Origin: Aurantimonas marianensis | Lineage (GTDB): Bacteria; Pseudomonadota; Alphaproteobacteria; Rhizobiales; Rhizobiaceae | Direction of reading: 5' to 3' | Length of the DNA: 42,978 nucleotides | NCBI RefSeq assembly: GCF_024195285.1 | Contig: NZ_JALHBS010000100.1 | Location: 1 to 42,978, forward strand | In this document: one piece after another, positions 15,913 to 24,411 of the stretch | How positions within the stretch are numbered: the first letter of the stretch is position 1 | How the letters are laid out: each line of letters begins with the position of its first letter | Program-made: the position numbers and the translations under genes | Notes under the pieces: generated by a model | Told to the model about the DNA's origin: nothing | Databases searched by the model: none | Seen by the model: the letters and a program-made list of their open reading frames with translations, nothing else

Positions 15913-16886
15913 TCGAGCGCGTCGCGATCCTGTTTCTGGGCACGGCCCTCGACCGTCTTGTCGGCGATCCGGATTGGCTCTGGCGTCGGGTGCCACATCC
16001 GGTGGTGCTCGTCGGATGGGTGATCGACCGGCTCGACCAGACTCTCAACCGACCAGACCTCGGCGAATCGTCCCGGTGGCGCAGCGGCATCATTGCCGCG
16101 GGTCTGCTTGTCGGCGGCGCTCTATTCGCGGGCCTTCTCTTGTCGACGATCTTCGCCAGCCTGGGTCTTTTGGGCGGGCTGTTCGAAGCCCTCGTGCTCG
16201 CGGTGTTTCTGGCCCAGAAGAGCCTGATCGATCATGTCCGCGCGGTGGAACGCGCGCTGGGCGAAGGCTTGGAAACCGCACGCCGCGCGGTCGCGATGAT
16301 CGTCGGCCGCGATCCCGATGCGCTGGACGAGGCCGGTGTCTGCCGCGCGGCGATCGAAAGCCTTGCCGAGAACGCCTCTGACGGCGTCGTCGCGCCGTTT
16401 CTCTGGTATCTGGTCCTGGGGCTTCCGGGCCTCCTAGCCTACAAGGCGGTCAACACGGCCGATTCGATGATCGGCCACATGAACGAGCGCTATCACGCCT
16501 TCGGCTGGGCCTCGGCGAAGCTCGACGATCTTATGAACTGGCCGGCGGCGCGGCTGACGGCGCTGTTGATCGCGCTTTCCGTGGGGATTCATCATCGCAA
16601 CCGCGCGGAAGTCGGCGCCGCCCTGTCCATCGCGCGGCGGGACGCGCCGCTGCATCGCTCGCCCAATGCCGGCTGGCCGGAAGCGGCGATGGCGGCGGCT
16701 CTTGGCCTCTCGCTCGGCGGTCCGCGCCGCTACGGCAATCTCGAAGTCGAGGCGCCGATGCTCAATGCGGCGGGCCGTCGCCGGGCGTGGCTAGCCGACA
16801 TCGCCGCCGCGATCGGGCTGTTCAAGACCGCCGCGAATCTGCTTCTGGCGTTCGCCGCGCTGCTGTTCATCGCGGCGGCGCTATAG
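15909..16886 (+). CDS. cobD: adenosylcobinamide-phosphate synthase (membrane protein)
   Basis: 325 aa, equivalent to CbiB. Attaches the aminopropanol phosphate to adenosylcobyric acid. Multi-pass membrane protein with hydrophobic stretches around residues 60-110, 155-190 and 295-325. Conserved blocks: DRLVGDPDWLWRRVPHPVVL at the start, SLAENASDGVVAPFLWY, AYKAVNTADSMIGHMNERY and HRSPNAGWPEAAMA. The ATGA overlap with cobC implies co-translation. It ends 27 bp from the convergent cobS stop. Confidence 0.95.
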   Translation: MIERVAILFLGTALDRLVGDPDWLWRRVPHPVVLVGWVIDRLDQTLNRPDLGESSRWRSGIIAAGLLVGGALFAGLLLSTIFASLGLLGGLFEALVLAVFLAQKSLIDHVRAVERALGEGLETARRAVAMIVGRDPDALDEAGVCRAAIESLAENASDGVVAPFLWYLVLGLPGLLAYKAVNTADSMIGHMNERYHAFGWASAKLDDLMNWPAARLTALLIALSVGIHHRNRAEVGAALSIARRDAPLHRSPNAGWPEAAMAAALGLSLGGPRRYGNLEVEAPMLNAAGRRRAWLADIAAAIGLFKTAANLLLAFAALLFIAAAL

Positions 16887-16913
16887 ACCGGCGGCACTAT
16901 AGGCCAGCACGGT

Positions 16914-17687
16914 TTATCCGCTGCCCAGGGCAAGACCGAGCAGCGCGGCGATTTCCACGAGCTGCTGCGACGCGCCCAGGCAGTCGCCGGTCTGGCCGCC
17001 GAGCCGGCGTTCGATGAAGCCGCGAAACCATAACAGCACCAGCCCGCCCAGCAGGAAGCCGGCGAGCGTCGGGCCGAAGCCGACCGCGAGAATGCCGGCG
17101 ACGATATAAAGGCCATCGCCGATCAGCAGCGAGGCACGGCCGTTTCTACGGTCCGGCCGGCCCGCCCGGTCGGCCGTGCCGCCGACCGAGGCGGAGGGAA
17201 GCGATGCCCACAGCCAGGCCATCGCGCCACGGCTTGCCGCCGCGACCCCAAGCATGGCGAGCGCCGCGCCGGCGGGACCGGCTTCGACCAGTTCGGCGAG
17301 GATCGCGATCCGCAGCGCGACCGACAGGATCAGCGCGAGGGCGCCATAGCTGCCAACCCGGCTGTCCTTCATGATCGCCAGCGCGCGATCCCGCTCATGG
17401 TGGCCGCCGAGCCCGTCGGCGACATCGCCGAGCCCGTCCTCGTGCAGCACGCCTGTGACGAAAACCAGTGCCGCGACCGCCAGCGACGCGACGACGAGCG
17501 CCGACAGGCCGACCGCCGGCCCGAGAAACAGGATCAGCGCCGCCGGCAGCGCCGCGATTAGCCCCGCCAGCGGAAATGAATGGACGTCCTCGCCGAGCGG
17601 GTGCGTTCCGGTAAAGGCGCGGCGCGCCGGCGGAAGCCGGGTCAGAAAGGCCAGCGATCGCATCGTCGAAGCGGTGAATTCCCTCAT
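16914..17687 (-). CDS. cobS: adenosylcobinamide-GDP ribazoletransferase (cobalamin synthase)
   Basis: 257 aa, also called CobV. Joins adenosylcobinamide-GDP to alpha-ribazole (phosphate) in the inner membrane. Marks: FLTRLP near the N-terminus, FPLAGLIAALPAA, and the metal-binding HEDGLGDVADGLGG with the downstream DSRVGSYGALAL. Several hydrophobic helices follow. The start at 17687 is chosen over an upstream frame start because AAGGAG lies upstream and MREFTASTMRSLAFLTRLP is the family N-terminus. It is divergent from cobT across about 110 bp. Confidence 0.93.
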   Translation of the reverse strand: MREFTASTMRSLAFLTRLPPARRAFTGTHPLGEDVHSFPLAGLIAALPAALILFLGPAVGLSALVVASLAVAALVFVTGVLHEDGLGDVADGLGGHHERDRALAIMKDSRVGSYGALALILSVALRIAILAELVEAGPAGAALAMLGVAAASRGAMAWLWASLPSASVGGTADRAGRPDRRNGRASLLIGDGLYIVAGILAVGFGPTLAGFLLGGLVLLWFRGFIERRLGGQTGDCLGASQQLVEIAALLGLALGSG

Positions 17688-17797
17688 TGCGGACTTGCTC
17701 CTTGCGCGTCGCTGCGCCATTCCCGCCACAGTCAGACCGTAACGGCGCCGCCGACTTTCCGTCGTTGTTCGCCGAAGCAAACCCCGAGGAGCGAGCG

Positions 17798-18793
17798 ATG
17801 TCCACAACCGGGCTGCCTTTCGACGATATTCGTGATCTCGTCCGCCGGATGCCCGGGCCCGACGAGGCGGCGGTTAGGGTGAAGCGCGAGCGCGAGGGGC
17901 AACTGACCAAGCCGGCGGGCGCGCTCGGGCGCCTGGAAGACCTGTCCGAGTGGCTCGCTGCCTGGCAGGGCCGTCAGCCGGCGGTGCGCCGGCCGCTGGT
18001 CGCGGTCTTCGCCGGCAATCACGGTGTGACCCGGCAAGGAGTCTCGCCCTTTCCCGCCGAAGTGACCGCGCAGATGGTAGCGAATTTCGGGGCCGGGGGC
18101 GCTGCGATCAACCAGATTTGCGCCGCCTATGACCTCGCCCTCGAAATACCGACCGAGGACATCACGGAAGCCGCGGCGATGGACGAGCGGACGTGCGCCG
18201 CCACCATGGCCTTCGGCATGGAGGTGCTGGCCGGCGAGCCCGATCTCCTGTGCATCGGCGAAATGGGCATCGGCAACACCACCATCGCGGCGGCGATATT
18301 CGCGGCGCTGTTCGGCGGGGACCCGCGCGACTGGACCGGCCCCGGCGCCGGCCATGACGCGGCTGGCGTCGACAAGAAGGCGCGGGTCGTCGCCGCGGCG
18401 CTGGAGCATCACAAGGGGCATCTCGCCGACCCGCTGGAGGTGCTGCGGCGCCTCGGCGGCCGCGAGATTGCCGCGATGGCCGGCGCGATTCTTGCGGGGC
18501 GCATGCAGAAGGTGCCAGTCATCCTCGACGGTTTCGTCTCGACCGCTGCCGCGGCGATCCTTTACGCCATGGACCCGAGGGCTCTCGACCATTGCCTGTT
18601 CGGCCATGTCTCGGCCGAGCCGGGCCATATCCGTGCGGTGGAAGCGATGGGCAAGGTGCCGCTCCTGGCTCTCGGCATGCGGCTCGGCGAAGGCACAGGC
18701 GCGGCCATCGCGGCCGGTATCGTCAGGGCGGCGGCGGAGTGCCACTCCGGCATGGCGACCTTCGGCGAGGCGGCTGTCTCTAACCGGGCGTGA
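17798..18793 (+). CDS. cobT: nicotinate-nucleotide--dimethylbenzimidazole phosphoribosyltransferase
   Basis: 331 aa, CobU in Pseudomonas denitrificans nomenclature. Transfers ribose phosphate from NaMN to the lower-ligand base, giving alpha-ribazole 5'-phosphate. Marks: LTKPAGALGRLEDL, VFAGNHGVTRQGVSPFP, IGEMGIGNTTIAAA, GAGHDAAGVDKK and the catalytic Glu E298 in GMRLGEGTGAA. The start at 17798 follows GAGGAG six bases upstream. Its product feeds the divergently transcribed cobS. No gene for making the base (bluB) is visible in the window. Confidence 0.96.
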   Translation: MSTTGLPFDDIRDLVRRMPGPDEAAVRVKREREGQLTKPAGALGRLEDLSEWLAAWQGRQPAVRRPLVAVFAGNHGVTRQGVSPFPAEVTAQMVANFGAGGAAINQICAAYDLALEIPTEDITEAAAMDERTCAATMAFGMEVLAGEPDLLCIGEMGIGNTTIAAAIFAALFGGDPRDWTGPGAGHDAAGVDKKARVVAAALEHHKGHLADPLEVLRRLGGREIAAMAGAILAGRMQKVPVILDGFVSTAAAAILYAMDPRALDHCLFGHVSAEPGHIRAVEAMGKVPLLALGMRLGEGTGAAIAAGIVRAAAECHSGMATFGEAAVSNRA

Positions 18794-18828
18794 TGCCGAC
18801 TCCGCCGTGTTTTCGACGAGTCAGAAAC

Positions 18829-18858
18829 GAGAATCCAAGATTCTCCATGTTCGGAGAA
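18829..18858. repeat. two overlapping, mutually exclusive short hairpins
   Basis: GAGAATC-CAA-GATTCTC (18829-18845) is a perfect 7-bp dyad. TTCTCC-ATGTTC-GGAGAA (18841-18858) is a perfect 6-bp dyad that shares TTCTC with it, so only one can form in RNA. They lie in the 165-bp gap between cobT and the YeeE/YedE gene. They may end cobT transcription, be an operator, or act on the transporter leader; no T-run follows. Confidence 0.5.
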
Positions 18859-18958
18859 AAGGCATCCTTGTGAGGAGGTGCCGGCGCAATTCCCGTAGCC
18901 TGAATAGATCGCGGCTCCCGCATATGTTCTGGGCACACGCAATTCGGGAAACACCGCG

Positions 18959-20056
18959 ATGGATTTCGTCCCCCTGATCGATCTGATCGGCGAGAATCAG
19001 ACGGCGCTCGTCGGCGGCGCCGTGATCGGCGCCCTGTTCGGCTTCTTCATGCAGCGCAGCGCCTTCTGCACGCGCTCGGCGGTTCTCGATCTCACCCGCA
19101 AACGCGATCTCGCCGCGCTGGCGACCTGGGCGGCGGGCTTCGCGGCGGCCGTGCTCGGCGTCCAGATCCTGCTGACGTTGGACATGGTGAACGTCGCCGA
19201 AACCCGCTTCTTTGCCACCGCCCAAAGCCTGTCTGGCGCCATCATCGGCGGCGTCCTGTTCGGCATCGGCATGATCCTGGCGCGTGGCTGCGTGTCGCGA
19301 CTGCTGGTCTTGTCTGCTACGGGCAATCTGCGCGCGCTGTATTCGTCGGTCGTTATCGCGATCGTCGGGCTGGCAACCTATAGCGGCGTTCTGGTGCCGC
19401 TGCGCGACAGCGCCGGTGGAATCTGGAGCACGGCGGCGATCGGCGGCAACGATGCTCTCGCCCATCTGGGCCTTGGTCAGGAAGCCGGCGTGATCATCGG
19501 CGCTGTCCTGGCGGCCGCCGCGGTCGGCCTCGCCGTAGCATCGAGGGCGTCCGTCTGGCGGCTGGCGGGCGGTGTCGGCGTCGGCGCCACGATCGTCGCC
19601 GGCTGGTATTTCACCTACACGCTTTCGCAGCAGGTGTTCGAGCCGATCCAGGCCGAAAGCCTTTCCTTCATCCGGCCGTTGGCCACCACGGCGGCACTCG
19701 TCACCGAAGCGGACGCCATTGCCGGTCTCGACCAGGGGGTGCTCGCCGGCGCGCTGCTCGGCGCCTTCGTCGCGGCGTTGCTGTTTCGGCAGTTTCGCAT
19801 CCAGACCTTCGCCGAGCCGGGGACGCCTTCGCTCCTGCGCTATACGATCGGTGCGGTGCTGATGGGCTTCGGCGGCATCCTGGCCGTCGGCTGCACCATC
19901 GGCGCTGGTTTCACCGGCGGCGCGGTCCTGGCGGTGTCGGCGCTTCTGGCGCTACTCTCGATGGTCGGTGGCGCGGCGCTCGCCGACCGGTTTGTCGACC
20001 GTCCGCGCGAGGCTCGCGATCTTTCGCCGGAAACCGGTGTGGTTCCGGCGGAATAG
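18959..20056 (+). CDS. YeeE/YedE-family sulfur (thiosulfate-type) transporter
   Basis: 365 aa inner-membrane protein made of two homologous halves with about ten hydrophobic helices. Each half carries the family cysteine patches: QRSAFCTRS with C37 and ILARGCVSRL in the first half, ILAVGCTIGAGFTGG in the second. The TsuA member of this family imports thiosulfate. The short C-terminal tail is cytoplasmic-looking and charged. Neighbours are not in one operon, but the sulfate-assimilation block lies 4 kb on. The substrate (thiosulfate or another reduced sulfur species) is inferred from the family. The ribosome site is weak. Confidence 0.88.
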   Translation: MDFVPLIDLIGENQTALVGGAVIGALFGFFMQRSAFCTRSAVLDLTRKRDLAALATWAAGFAAAVLGVQILLTLDMVNVAETRFFATAQSLSGAIIGGVLFGIGMILARGCVSRLLVLSATGNLRALYSSVVIAIVGLATYSGVLVPLRDSAGGIWSTAAIGGNDALAHLGLGQEAGVIIGAVLAAAAVGLAVASRASVWRLAGGVGVGATIVAGWYFTYTLSQQVFEPIQAESLSFIRPLATTAALVTEADAIAGLDQGVLAGALLGAFVAALLFRQFRIQTFAEPGTPSLLRYTIGAVLMGFGGILAVGCTIGAGFTGGAVLAVSALLALLSMVGGAALADRFVDRPREARDLSPETGVVPAE

Positions 20057-20073
20057 CTGTCTTCATCCGGGTA

Positions 20074-20490
20074 TCAGCGCACCACCATGACCGATATCTT
20101 GGCGTGGGCGGCGATATAGCCGGCGTGGGATGCGAAGATGTGCTCCGGCGGCCCCGGCACATGCGAGGCGACGACCACCAGATCGGCACCGCTCTCCTCC
20201 ACGGCTCTCAGCAGCGTCCGATTCAGGTCGACAGACGGATCGTGGCTGACATAGGTCGCCGTCGTCTCCTGGGGGAGATTGTATTTCTCGGCCTGCGTTT
20301 TCCCAAAGGCTTCGAGCTTGCTTGTATACTCCTCGGGCGTGTGCGCGACCGAGCCTGGCCCTGACGTCGTCACGCCCACATACTGGACGGCGCAGCCATA
20401 AAGTTCCGCAAGATCGGCGGCGACGGTCAACGCCTTTTCAAGGCGGTCGGTATGACTCAGATCGACGGGGACCATGATTTTCCTGTACAT
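20074..20490 (-). CDS. universal stress protein (UspA family)
   Basis: 138 aa, single Usp domain: YRKIMVPVDLSHTDRLEKAL at the start, an alpha/beta body, and ADLVVVASHVPGPPEHIFAS at the C-terminal side. The usual ATP-binding G-x2-G-x9-G-(S/T) string is not recognisable, so it may not bind ATP. The start at 20490 is chosen because GAAAGGA precedes it; a longer frame to 20571 lacks this. It converges with the YeeE/YedE gene, 17 bp between stops. Possible role in stress adaptation, unspecified. Confidence 0.88.
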   Translation of the reverse strand: MYRKIMVPVDLSHTDRLEKALTVAADLAELYGCAVQYVGVTTSGPGSVAHTPEEYTSKLEAFGKTQAEKYNLPQETTATYVSHDPSVDLNRTLLRAVEESGADLVVVASHVPGPPEHIFASHAGYIAAHAKISVMVVR

Positions 20491-20628
20491 GGCGGCGTCC
20501 TTTCGGTGGCGATTGTCGCTCATGTCTTTGTATCGGTCTTCCCGATCCGTATTGTTGATGTCGATCAACATCGCTGGGGTGCCGGTCGCATTTGCCGCTG
20601 AATGACACCATCAAGGACAAACCGCCGA

Positions 20629-20664
20629 AGCCCTGCTTCGGACGGAGGGCGAAAAAGCAGGGCT
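20629..20664. repeat. perfect 10-bp inverted repeat upstream of the prolyl-tRNA editing gene
   Basis: AGCCCTGCTT (20629-20638) and AAGCAGGGCT (20655-20664) form a perfect 10-bp stem with a 16-nt loop that contains GGAGGGCGA. It ends 16 bp before the ATG at 20681. It may be an operator, a leader hairpin, or a barrier between divergent transcripts. Confidence 0.6.
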
Positions 20665-20680
20665 GAGATCTGCCACTTTC

Positions 20681-21205
20681 ATGAAGACACGAACCGACCT
20701 CATCCGCCATCTCGATGACCTCGGCATCCGGACCGAGACGGTCGAGCATCCGCCGCTTCATTCCGTCGAAGAGAGCCGGGCGCTGCGCGGCACGATTCCC
20801 GGCGGCCATACCAAGAACCTGTTTCTCAAGGACAAGAAGGGGCGGATATTCCTCGTCGTGGCGGAGGAGACCCGCGCCGTCGACCTGAAGGGGTTGCACA
20901 AGCGGATCGGTGCATCCGGGCGGCTGTCCTTCGCCAGCGGCGACCAGATGCGCGCGCTGCTCGGCGTCGAGCCTGGCTCGGTCACCGCCTTCGGCGTCAT
21001 CAACGATACGGAGCGCCAGGTTCGGGTCGTGCTTGATGAACAGCTTCTGGTACACGATATGGTGAACTGCCATCCGATGACGAATGCGGCGACGACGACC
21101 ATCGCCACATCGGCGCTGATGGCGTTCTTCCAATCCACCGGGCACGAGCCGCTCATCATCGGCCTCGAAGCACCGGCAGGCGACGACGACGGGCAGACGG
21201 CATGA
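20681..21205 (+). CDS. YbaK/ProX-type prolyl-tRNA editing protein
   Basis: 174 aa, a free-standing INS-like editing domain of the kind that deacylates mischarged tRNA-Pro (for example Ala-tRNA-Pro) in trans. Typical elements: an N-terminal helix with LIRHLDDLGI, VEHPPLHSVEE, GGHTKNLFLKDKKG (the conserved K-N-L-F/V-L patch), FASGDQMRALLGVEPGSVTAFG, and HPMTNAATTTIA at the end. Length is normal. The stop overlaps the next start (ATGA), so it is co-translated with the thioredoxin-like gene. Confidence 0.9.
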   Translation: MKTRTDLIRHLDDLGIRTETVEHPPLHSVEESRALRGTIPGGHTKNLFLKDKKGRIFLVVAEETRAVDLKGLHKRIGASGRLSFASGDQMRALLGVEPGSVTAFGVINDTERQVRVVLDEQLLVHDMVNCHPMTNAATTTIATSALMAFFQSTGHEPLIIGLEAPAGDDDGQTA

Positions 21206-22242
21206 GCGACAATCCCTACGGCAATTCCTTCAGCGGTTACGGCGCGCAGACGACCGGGCCCGCGGGCCAGACGGTGGGCAGTGCCCAGCCGCAGGCGCCG
21301 GCTGCGCCGGGCCTGGAAGGCTTTGGGTTGGGGGCAGGCGGGTCAGCGGCACAAGCCGATCTCGTCAAGGACACGACGACGGCGAATTTCTCGGCCGATG
21401 TGATCCAGGAGTCCCGGCGCCAGCCTGTCCTGGTCGATTTCTGGGCGCCCTGGTGCGGCCCTTGCAAGCAGTTGACCCCGATCATCGAGCGGGCGGTGAG
21501 GGCGGCCGGCGGCAAGGTCAAACTGGTCAAGATGAACATCGACGACCATCCCGCCATCGCCGGTCAACTGGGGGTCCAGTCGATCCCGGCGGTGTTTGCC
21601 TTCGTCGACGGTCAGCCGGTCGACGGCTTCATGGGCGCGCTGCCGGAGAGCGAGGTCAAGGCCTTCATCGACCGCTTGCCGAGAGGCCGGAACGGCGGCG
21701 CGGACGATCCGGTCGCCCAGGCGCTCGAACAGGCCAGGCAACTGCTCGCCGACGGTGACGCGGGCGGCGCCGCGCAGCTCTTCGGAGCCGTCCTCCAGCA
21801 CGAGCCCGGTCACGCCGCCGCGACCGCGGGCCTGGCCGAATGCTATCTGGCGGGCGGCGATGCGGCGCGGGCCAAGGCGCTGGTCGATGGATATGCGGCC
21901 GAGGATTCCGGCAAGCCTGAGGATCCGGCGCTCGCGGCCATCCGCACCAAGCTGAAGCTCGCCGAGGAGATTTCGCAACTGGGCGACCCGGTGGCGCTGC
22001 AGGCGCGGATCGAGGGCAATCCGGACGATCACCAAGCCCGCTACGATCTGGCCCTGATCGCTCAGGCGAAGGGCGACCGGGCGACGGCCGCCGGGCATCT
22101 CCTGGAGATCATCGGCCGCGATCGTACCTTCAAGGACGACGCCGCGCGCAAAAAACTTCTCGAATTCTTCGAGGCCTGGGGGCCGACCGATCCGGCGACG
22201 AAGGATGCCCGGCGCAAGCTGTCCTCGCTGCTCTTCACCTGA
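21202..22242 (+). CDS. CnoX/YbbN-like thioredoxin with TPR region
   Basis: 346 aa. Residues 1-50 are a Gly/Ala/Pro-rich tail, residues 55-165 a thioredoxin domain with active site WCGPCK (C85, C88) and cis-Pro in SIPAVFAF, residues 170-346 tetratricopeptide-type helices (ALEQARQLLADGDAGGAAQLF, AATAGLAECYLAGGDAARAKAL, ARYDLALIAQAKGDRATAAGHL). In related proteins this layout works as a chaperedoxin that protects clients and passes them to GroEL; unlike E. coli CnoX, both cysteines are kept, so it can do thiol exchange. No signal peptide, therefore cytoplasmic. Confidence 0.9.
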   Translation: MSDNPYGNSFSGYGAQTTGPAGQTVGSAQPQAPAAPGLEGFGLGAGGSAAQADLVKDTTTANFSADVIQESRRQPVLVDFWAPWCGPCKQLTPIIERAVRAAGGKVKLVKMNIDDHPAIAGQLGVQSIPAVFAFVDGQPVDGFMGALPESEVKAFIDRLPRGRNGGADDPVAQALEQARQLLADGDAGGAAQLFGAVLQHEPGHAAATAGLAECYLAGGDAARAKALVDGYAAEDSGKPEDPALAAIRTKLKLAEEISQLGDPVALQARIEGNPDDHQARYDLALIAQAKGDRATAAGHLLEIIGRDRTFKDDAARKKLLEFFEAWGPTDPATKDARRKLSSLLFT

Positions 22243-22388
22243 TCGGACGGGCGGGCCCGGCACGGGCGGTCGGCCACGCCCGCCTTCGCCGCCTGCGCGG
22301 TCTGGCCGGTTTGCCCGCTGCTTCTTGCCGCATCCCTTGAGATCGCGCGTTCGCGTTCCAAATTCGGTGTCGGCAACGGAGACATGCT

Positions 22389-23069
22389 TTGGTTCACGCC
22401 GGCAATTTCAACTATCGGAAAGCATCGGACCTTCCGAGTGTCATCCCGCTTTTTCCTCTGGCGGGCGCGCTGCTTCTGCCGGGCGGGCAGCTGCCGCTCA
22501 ATGTTTTTGAGCCGCGCTACCTGCAGATGGTCGACGATGCGATGGCCGGTGCGCGGATCGTCGGCATGATCCAGCCGGCGCTCGACGGGGCGCGCCGAAG
22601 CGATGGCGAGCCGGAGCTTTGCAAGGTGGGCTGCCTCGGCCGGATCACATCGCTCAGCGAATCGGGCGACGGGCGCTACATTATCAACCTGCACGGTGTG
22701 GTGCGCTTCCGGGTGCTGGAGGAGTTGTCCGACCGGGCGCCCTATCGCTCGTGCCGGGCGGCGGCCTTCCTCGGGGATCTCGATCTGGGACAGGGCGCCG
22801 GCGAGGTCGATCGCGACTCGCTGCTGGGCACCTTCAAGCAATATCTGGAGGCCAATCAGCTCGAGGCGGATTGGGAGAGCGTCACCCGAGCCTCCAACGA
22901 GACGCTGGTCAACGCGCTTTGCATGATGTCGCCCTACGGCGCGGCCGAGAAACAGGCGCTGCTCGAGGCACCGGACTTGAAGACGCGGGCCGAGACGCTG
23001 GTCGCCATCACCGAGATCGCCCTGGCGCGCGACGGCGGCGACGACGGTTCGTCGCGCACGCTGCAATAG
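22389..23069 (+). CDS. LON peptidase substrate-binding domain protein
   Basis: 226 aa. It holds only the N-terminal Lon-type domain (PUA-like beta barrel plus helices): [36 protein letters not shown], with IGMIQP-like core and RLSV-type strands, and no ATPase or protease part. Families of this kind accompany thioredoxin and Trm112 genes in alphaproteobacteria. The start is TTG at 22389: GGAG (22378-22381) lies seven bases upstream, and there is no in-frame ATG before the conserved region. The function is unknown; substrate recognition without proteolysis is a plausible guess. Confidence 0.87.
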   Translation: MVHAGNFNYRKASDLPSVIPLFPLAGALLLPGGQLPLNVFEPRYLQMVDDAMAGARIVGMIQPALDGARRSDGEPELCKVGCLGRITSLSESGDGRYIINLHGVVRFRVLEELSDRAPYRSCRAAAFLGDLDLGQGAGEVDRDSLLGTFKQYLEANQLEADWESVTRASNETLVNALCMMSPYGAAEKQALLEAPDLKTRAETLVAITEIALARDGGDDGSSRTLQ

Positions 23070-23130
23070 AACGGGACGGCCGCCGCGCGTTTGCCGGTGC
23101 CGACGACCGCGAAGACGAAAGACGGATAAG

Positions 23131-23325
23131 ATGACCCAACGGCGCGAAATGGGACGGCCCGATCCGAAGCTGCTCGAGCTTCTGGTCTGTCCCCTGACCA
23201 AGACGTCCCTGGTCTACGATCGCGAGAACAACGAACTTGTCTCGAAGGCGGCGAAGCTCGCCTATCCGGTTCGCGAAGGCATCCCGATCATGCTGCCGTC
23301 CGAGGCGAGAGAGCTCGATTGTTAA
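23131..23325 (+). CDS. Trm112/YcaR family small zinc-ribbon-like protein
   Basis: 64 aa. Matches the Trm112 fold: [46 protein letters not shown]. Only one Cys (in VCPL) of the eukaryotic zinc site remains, as in bacterial members. In eukaryotes Trm112 activates methyltransferases; in bacteria the role is unsettled. It follows the LON-domain gene by 61 bp in the same direction, and the two probably share a transcript. Confidence 0.9.
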   Translation: MTQRREMGRPDPKLLELLVCPLTKTSLVYDRENNELVSKAAKLAYPVREGIPIMLPSEARELDC

Positions 23326-23360
23326 CGGTGAGAGATTAGTTTACGCCGACTCGTATTTCC

Positions 23361-23384
23361 CCTCTAGTCGCCACCATCTAGAGG
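23361..23384. repeat. 7-bp inverted repeat at the end of the HNH gene
   Basis: CCTCTAG (23361-23367) and CTAGAGG (23378-23384) flank a 10-nt loop and include the TAG stop of the minus-strand HNH gene. It lies between convergent genes and may act as a weak bidirectional terminator. It could also mark the left border of the acquired segment. Confidence 0.45.
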
Positions 23385-24178
23385 ATTCTTGGGTGCCCGT
23401 GGCAATGCTTGTATCTTTTCCCTGATCCACATGGACAGAGGTGATTCCGCTTGGTAGCCGCCCAAGGAGAAACACCGGGATTCCCCAGCTGGATACCCAC
23501 GCCGCAGTTTGTTATTCGGCTGCCGCGGAATACGTTATTGCCTGGAAGGGTCGTGTGGTCATGACGAAGGAGAGCCTGCTGACTCCCAAGCCAGAGCTTT
23601 CCCTCGATAGTGGCGTCCTGACCTCGGAAGTCGAGCTTGAGTGCCACATCACGCGCACCATAGCGCGCAGTAGCAAGATTGTGTCTATACTCGAAGTCCC
23701 ATAAGTCGTTGATACGAAATATTATATTGTTGTCTTTGACTGATAGTATTATCCTTCCAGTGTCGTCCATAATATTAAGAGATATCTTCGCTTGTCCCTC
23801 TTCGAGGTGACAGGATATAATTGGAATATCATGGAACTGTAAGATGGTCGGTGTATTTTCGTACCAATTGCCACCAACTTTGAATACAAGGTTACGCTTG
23901 TCATATTCTAGAGCGCCGCGTGCAATCCCGGATTTTGCATTGTGAGGATTTTTCTTCACCTCGTATTGTCGATCACGACCCCATCCCGCTACTGCAGGAT
24001 GGCAGTTGCCACACAATGCGACCATGTCAGCCGCGCGGAAGTGCTCTTCTTCACTAAACGGGACGATATGATGGTATTCGATGTACGGATGTCCACACTT
24101 GGCGCATCCAAATCCAGCTTCCTGCCGCAGCGTTCTTTCAACGTCAGCCGGCGTGCCGGGGCGGCGATATCCGCTCAT
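23378..24178 (-). CDS. HNH endonuclease-like protein with C-terminal SEC-C motif
   Basis: 266 aa. Residues 1-65 are an HNH/zinc domain: C25-x2-C28, YHHIVPF with H36/H37, and C56-x2-C59 (LCGNCH). Residues 95-200 look beta-rich with no family I recognise. The last 20 residues carry a SEC-C zinc motif, LCPCGSGKRYKHCHG (C248, C250, C259), which in other proteins binds partners such as SecB. The start at 24178 gives the natural MSGYRRPGTPADVE N-terminus and has AAAGG upstream. The gene is much more AT-rich than its surroundings, with codons such as AAT and ATA, so it is probably acquired. A role in restriction or defence is possible but not shown. Confidence 0.82.
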   Translation of the reverse strand: MSGYRRPGTPADVERTLRQEAGFGCAKCGHPYIEYHHIVPFSEEEHFRAADMVALCGNCHPAVAGWGRDRQYEVKKNPHNAKSGIARGALEYDKRNLVFKVGGNWYENTPTILQFHDIPIISCHLEEGQAKISLNIMDDTGRIILSVKDNNIIFRINDLWDFEYRHNLATARYGARDVALKLDFRGQDATIEGKLWLGSQQALLRHDHTTLPGNNVFRGSRITNCGVGIQLGNPGVSPWAATKRNHLCPCGSGKRYKHCHGHPRIL

Positions 24179-24194
24179 GTGTGACCAACCTTTT

Positions 24195-24218
24195 ATCGGT
24201 TGCGGCGAGACAACCGAT
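24195..24218. promoter_or_regulatory. operator-like dyad upstream of the HNH gene
   Basis: ATCGGTTG (24195-24202) and CAACCGAT (24211-24218) form a perfect 8-bp inverted repeat with an 8-bp spacer, 16 bp before the HNH start codon (read on the minus strand). This is a normal position for a repressor site or a leader hairpin. The remaining interval to 24411 contains no gene that I can support. Confidence 0.4.
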
Positions 24219-24411
24219 GTTAGACTGGCCTTTCGATGATTCTCAACTCCTGATGGCTCAGCCAAGGAGGCTGGCGGTGAGTGTCGCGCAGACCGCCAGG
24301 GACCGATTCGAGTTTAATGAGATACATCACCGGCAGCCAAGTGGCGCGGCAGTTCCTCCCGGCGATCGCCATGCAAGCCCACGCGCTGCATGCGGCCCCC
24401 AAACGGCAGCC

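Noticed and set aside
22243-22388. Possible small gene between the thioredoxin and LON-domain genes
   Set aside because: No frame with start, ribosome site and sensible composition; GC-rich leader sequence only.
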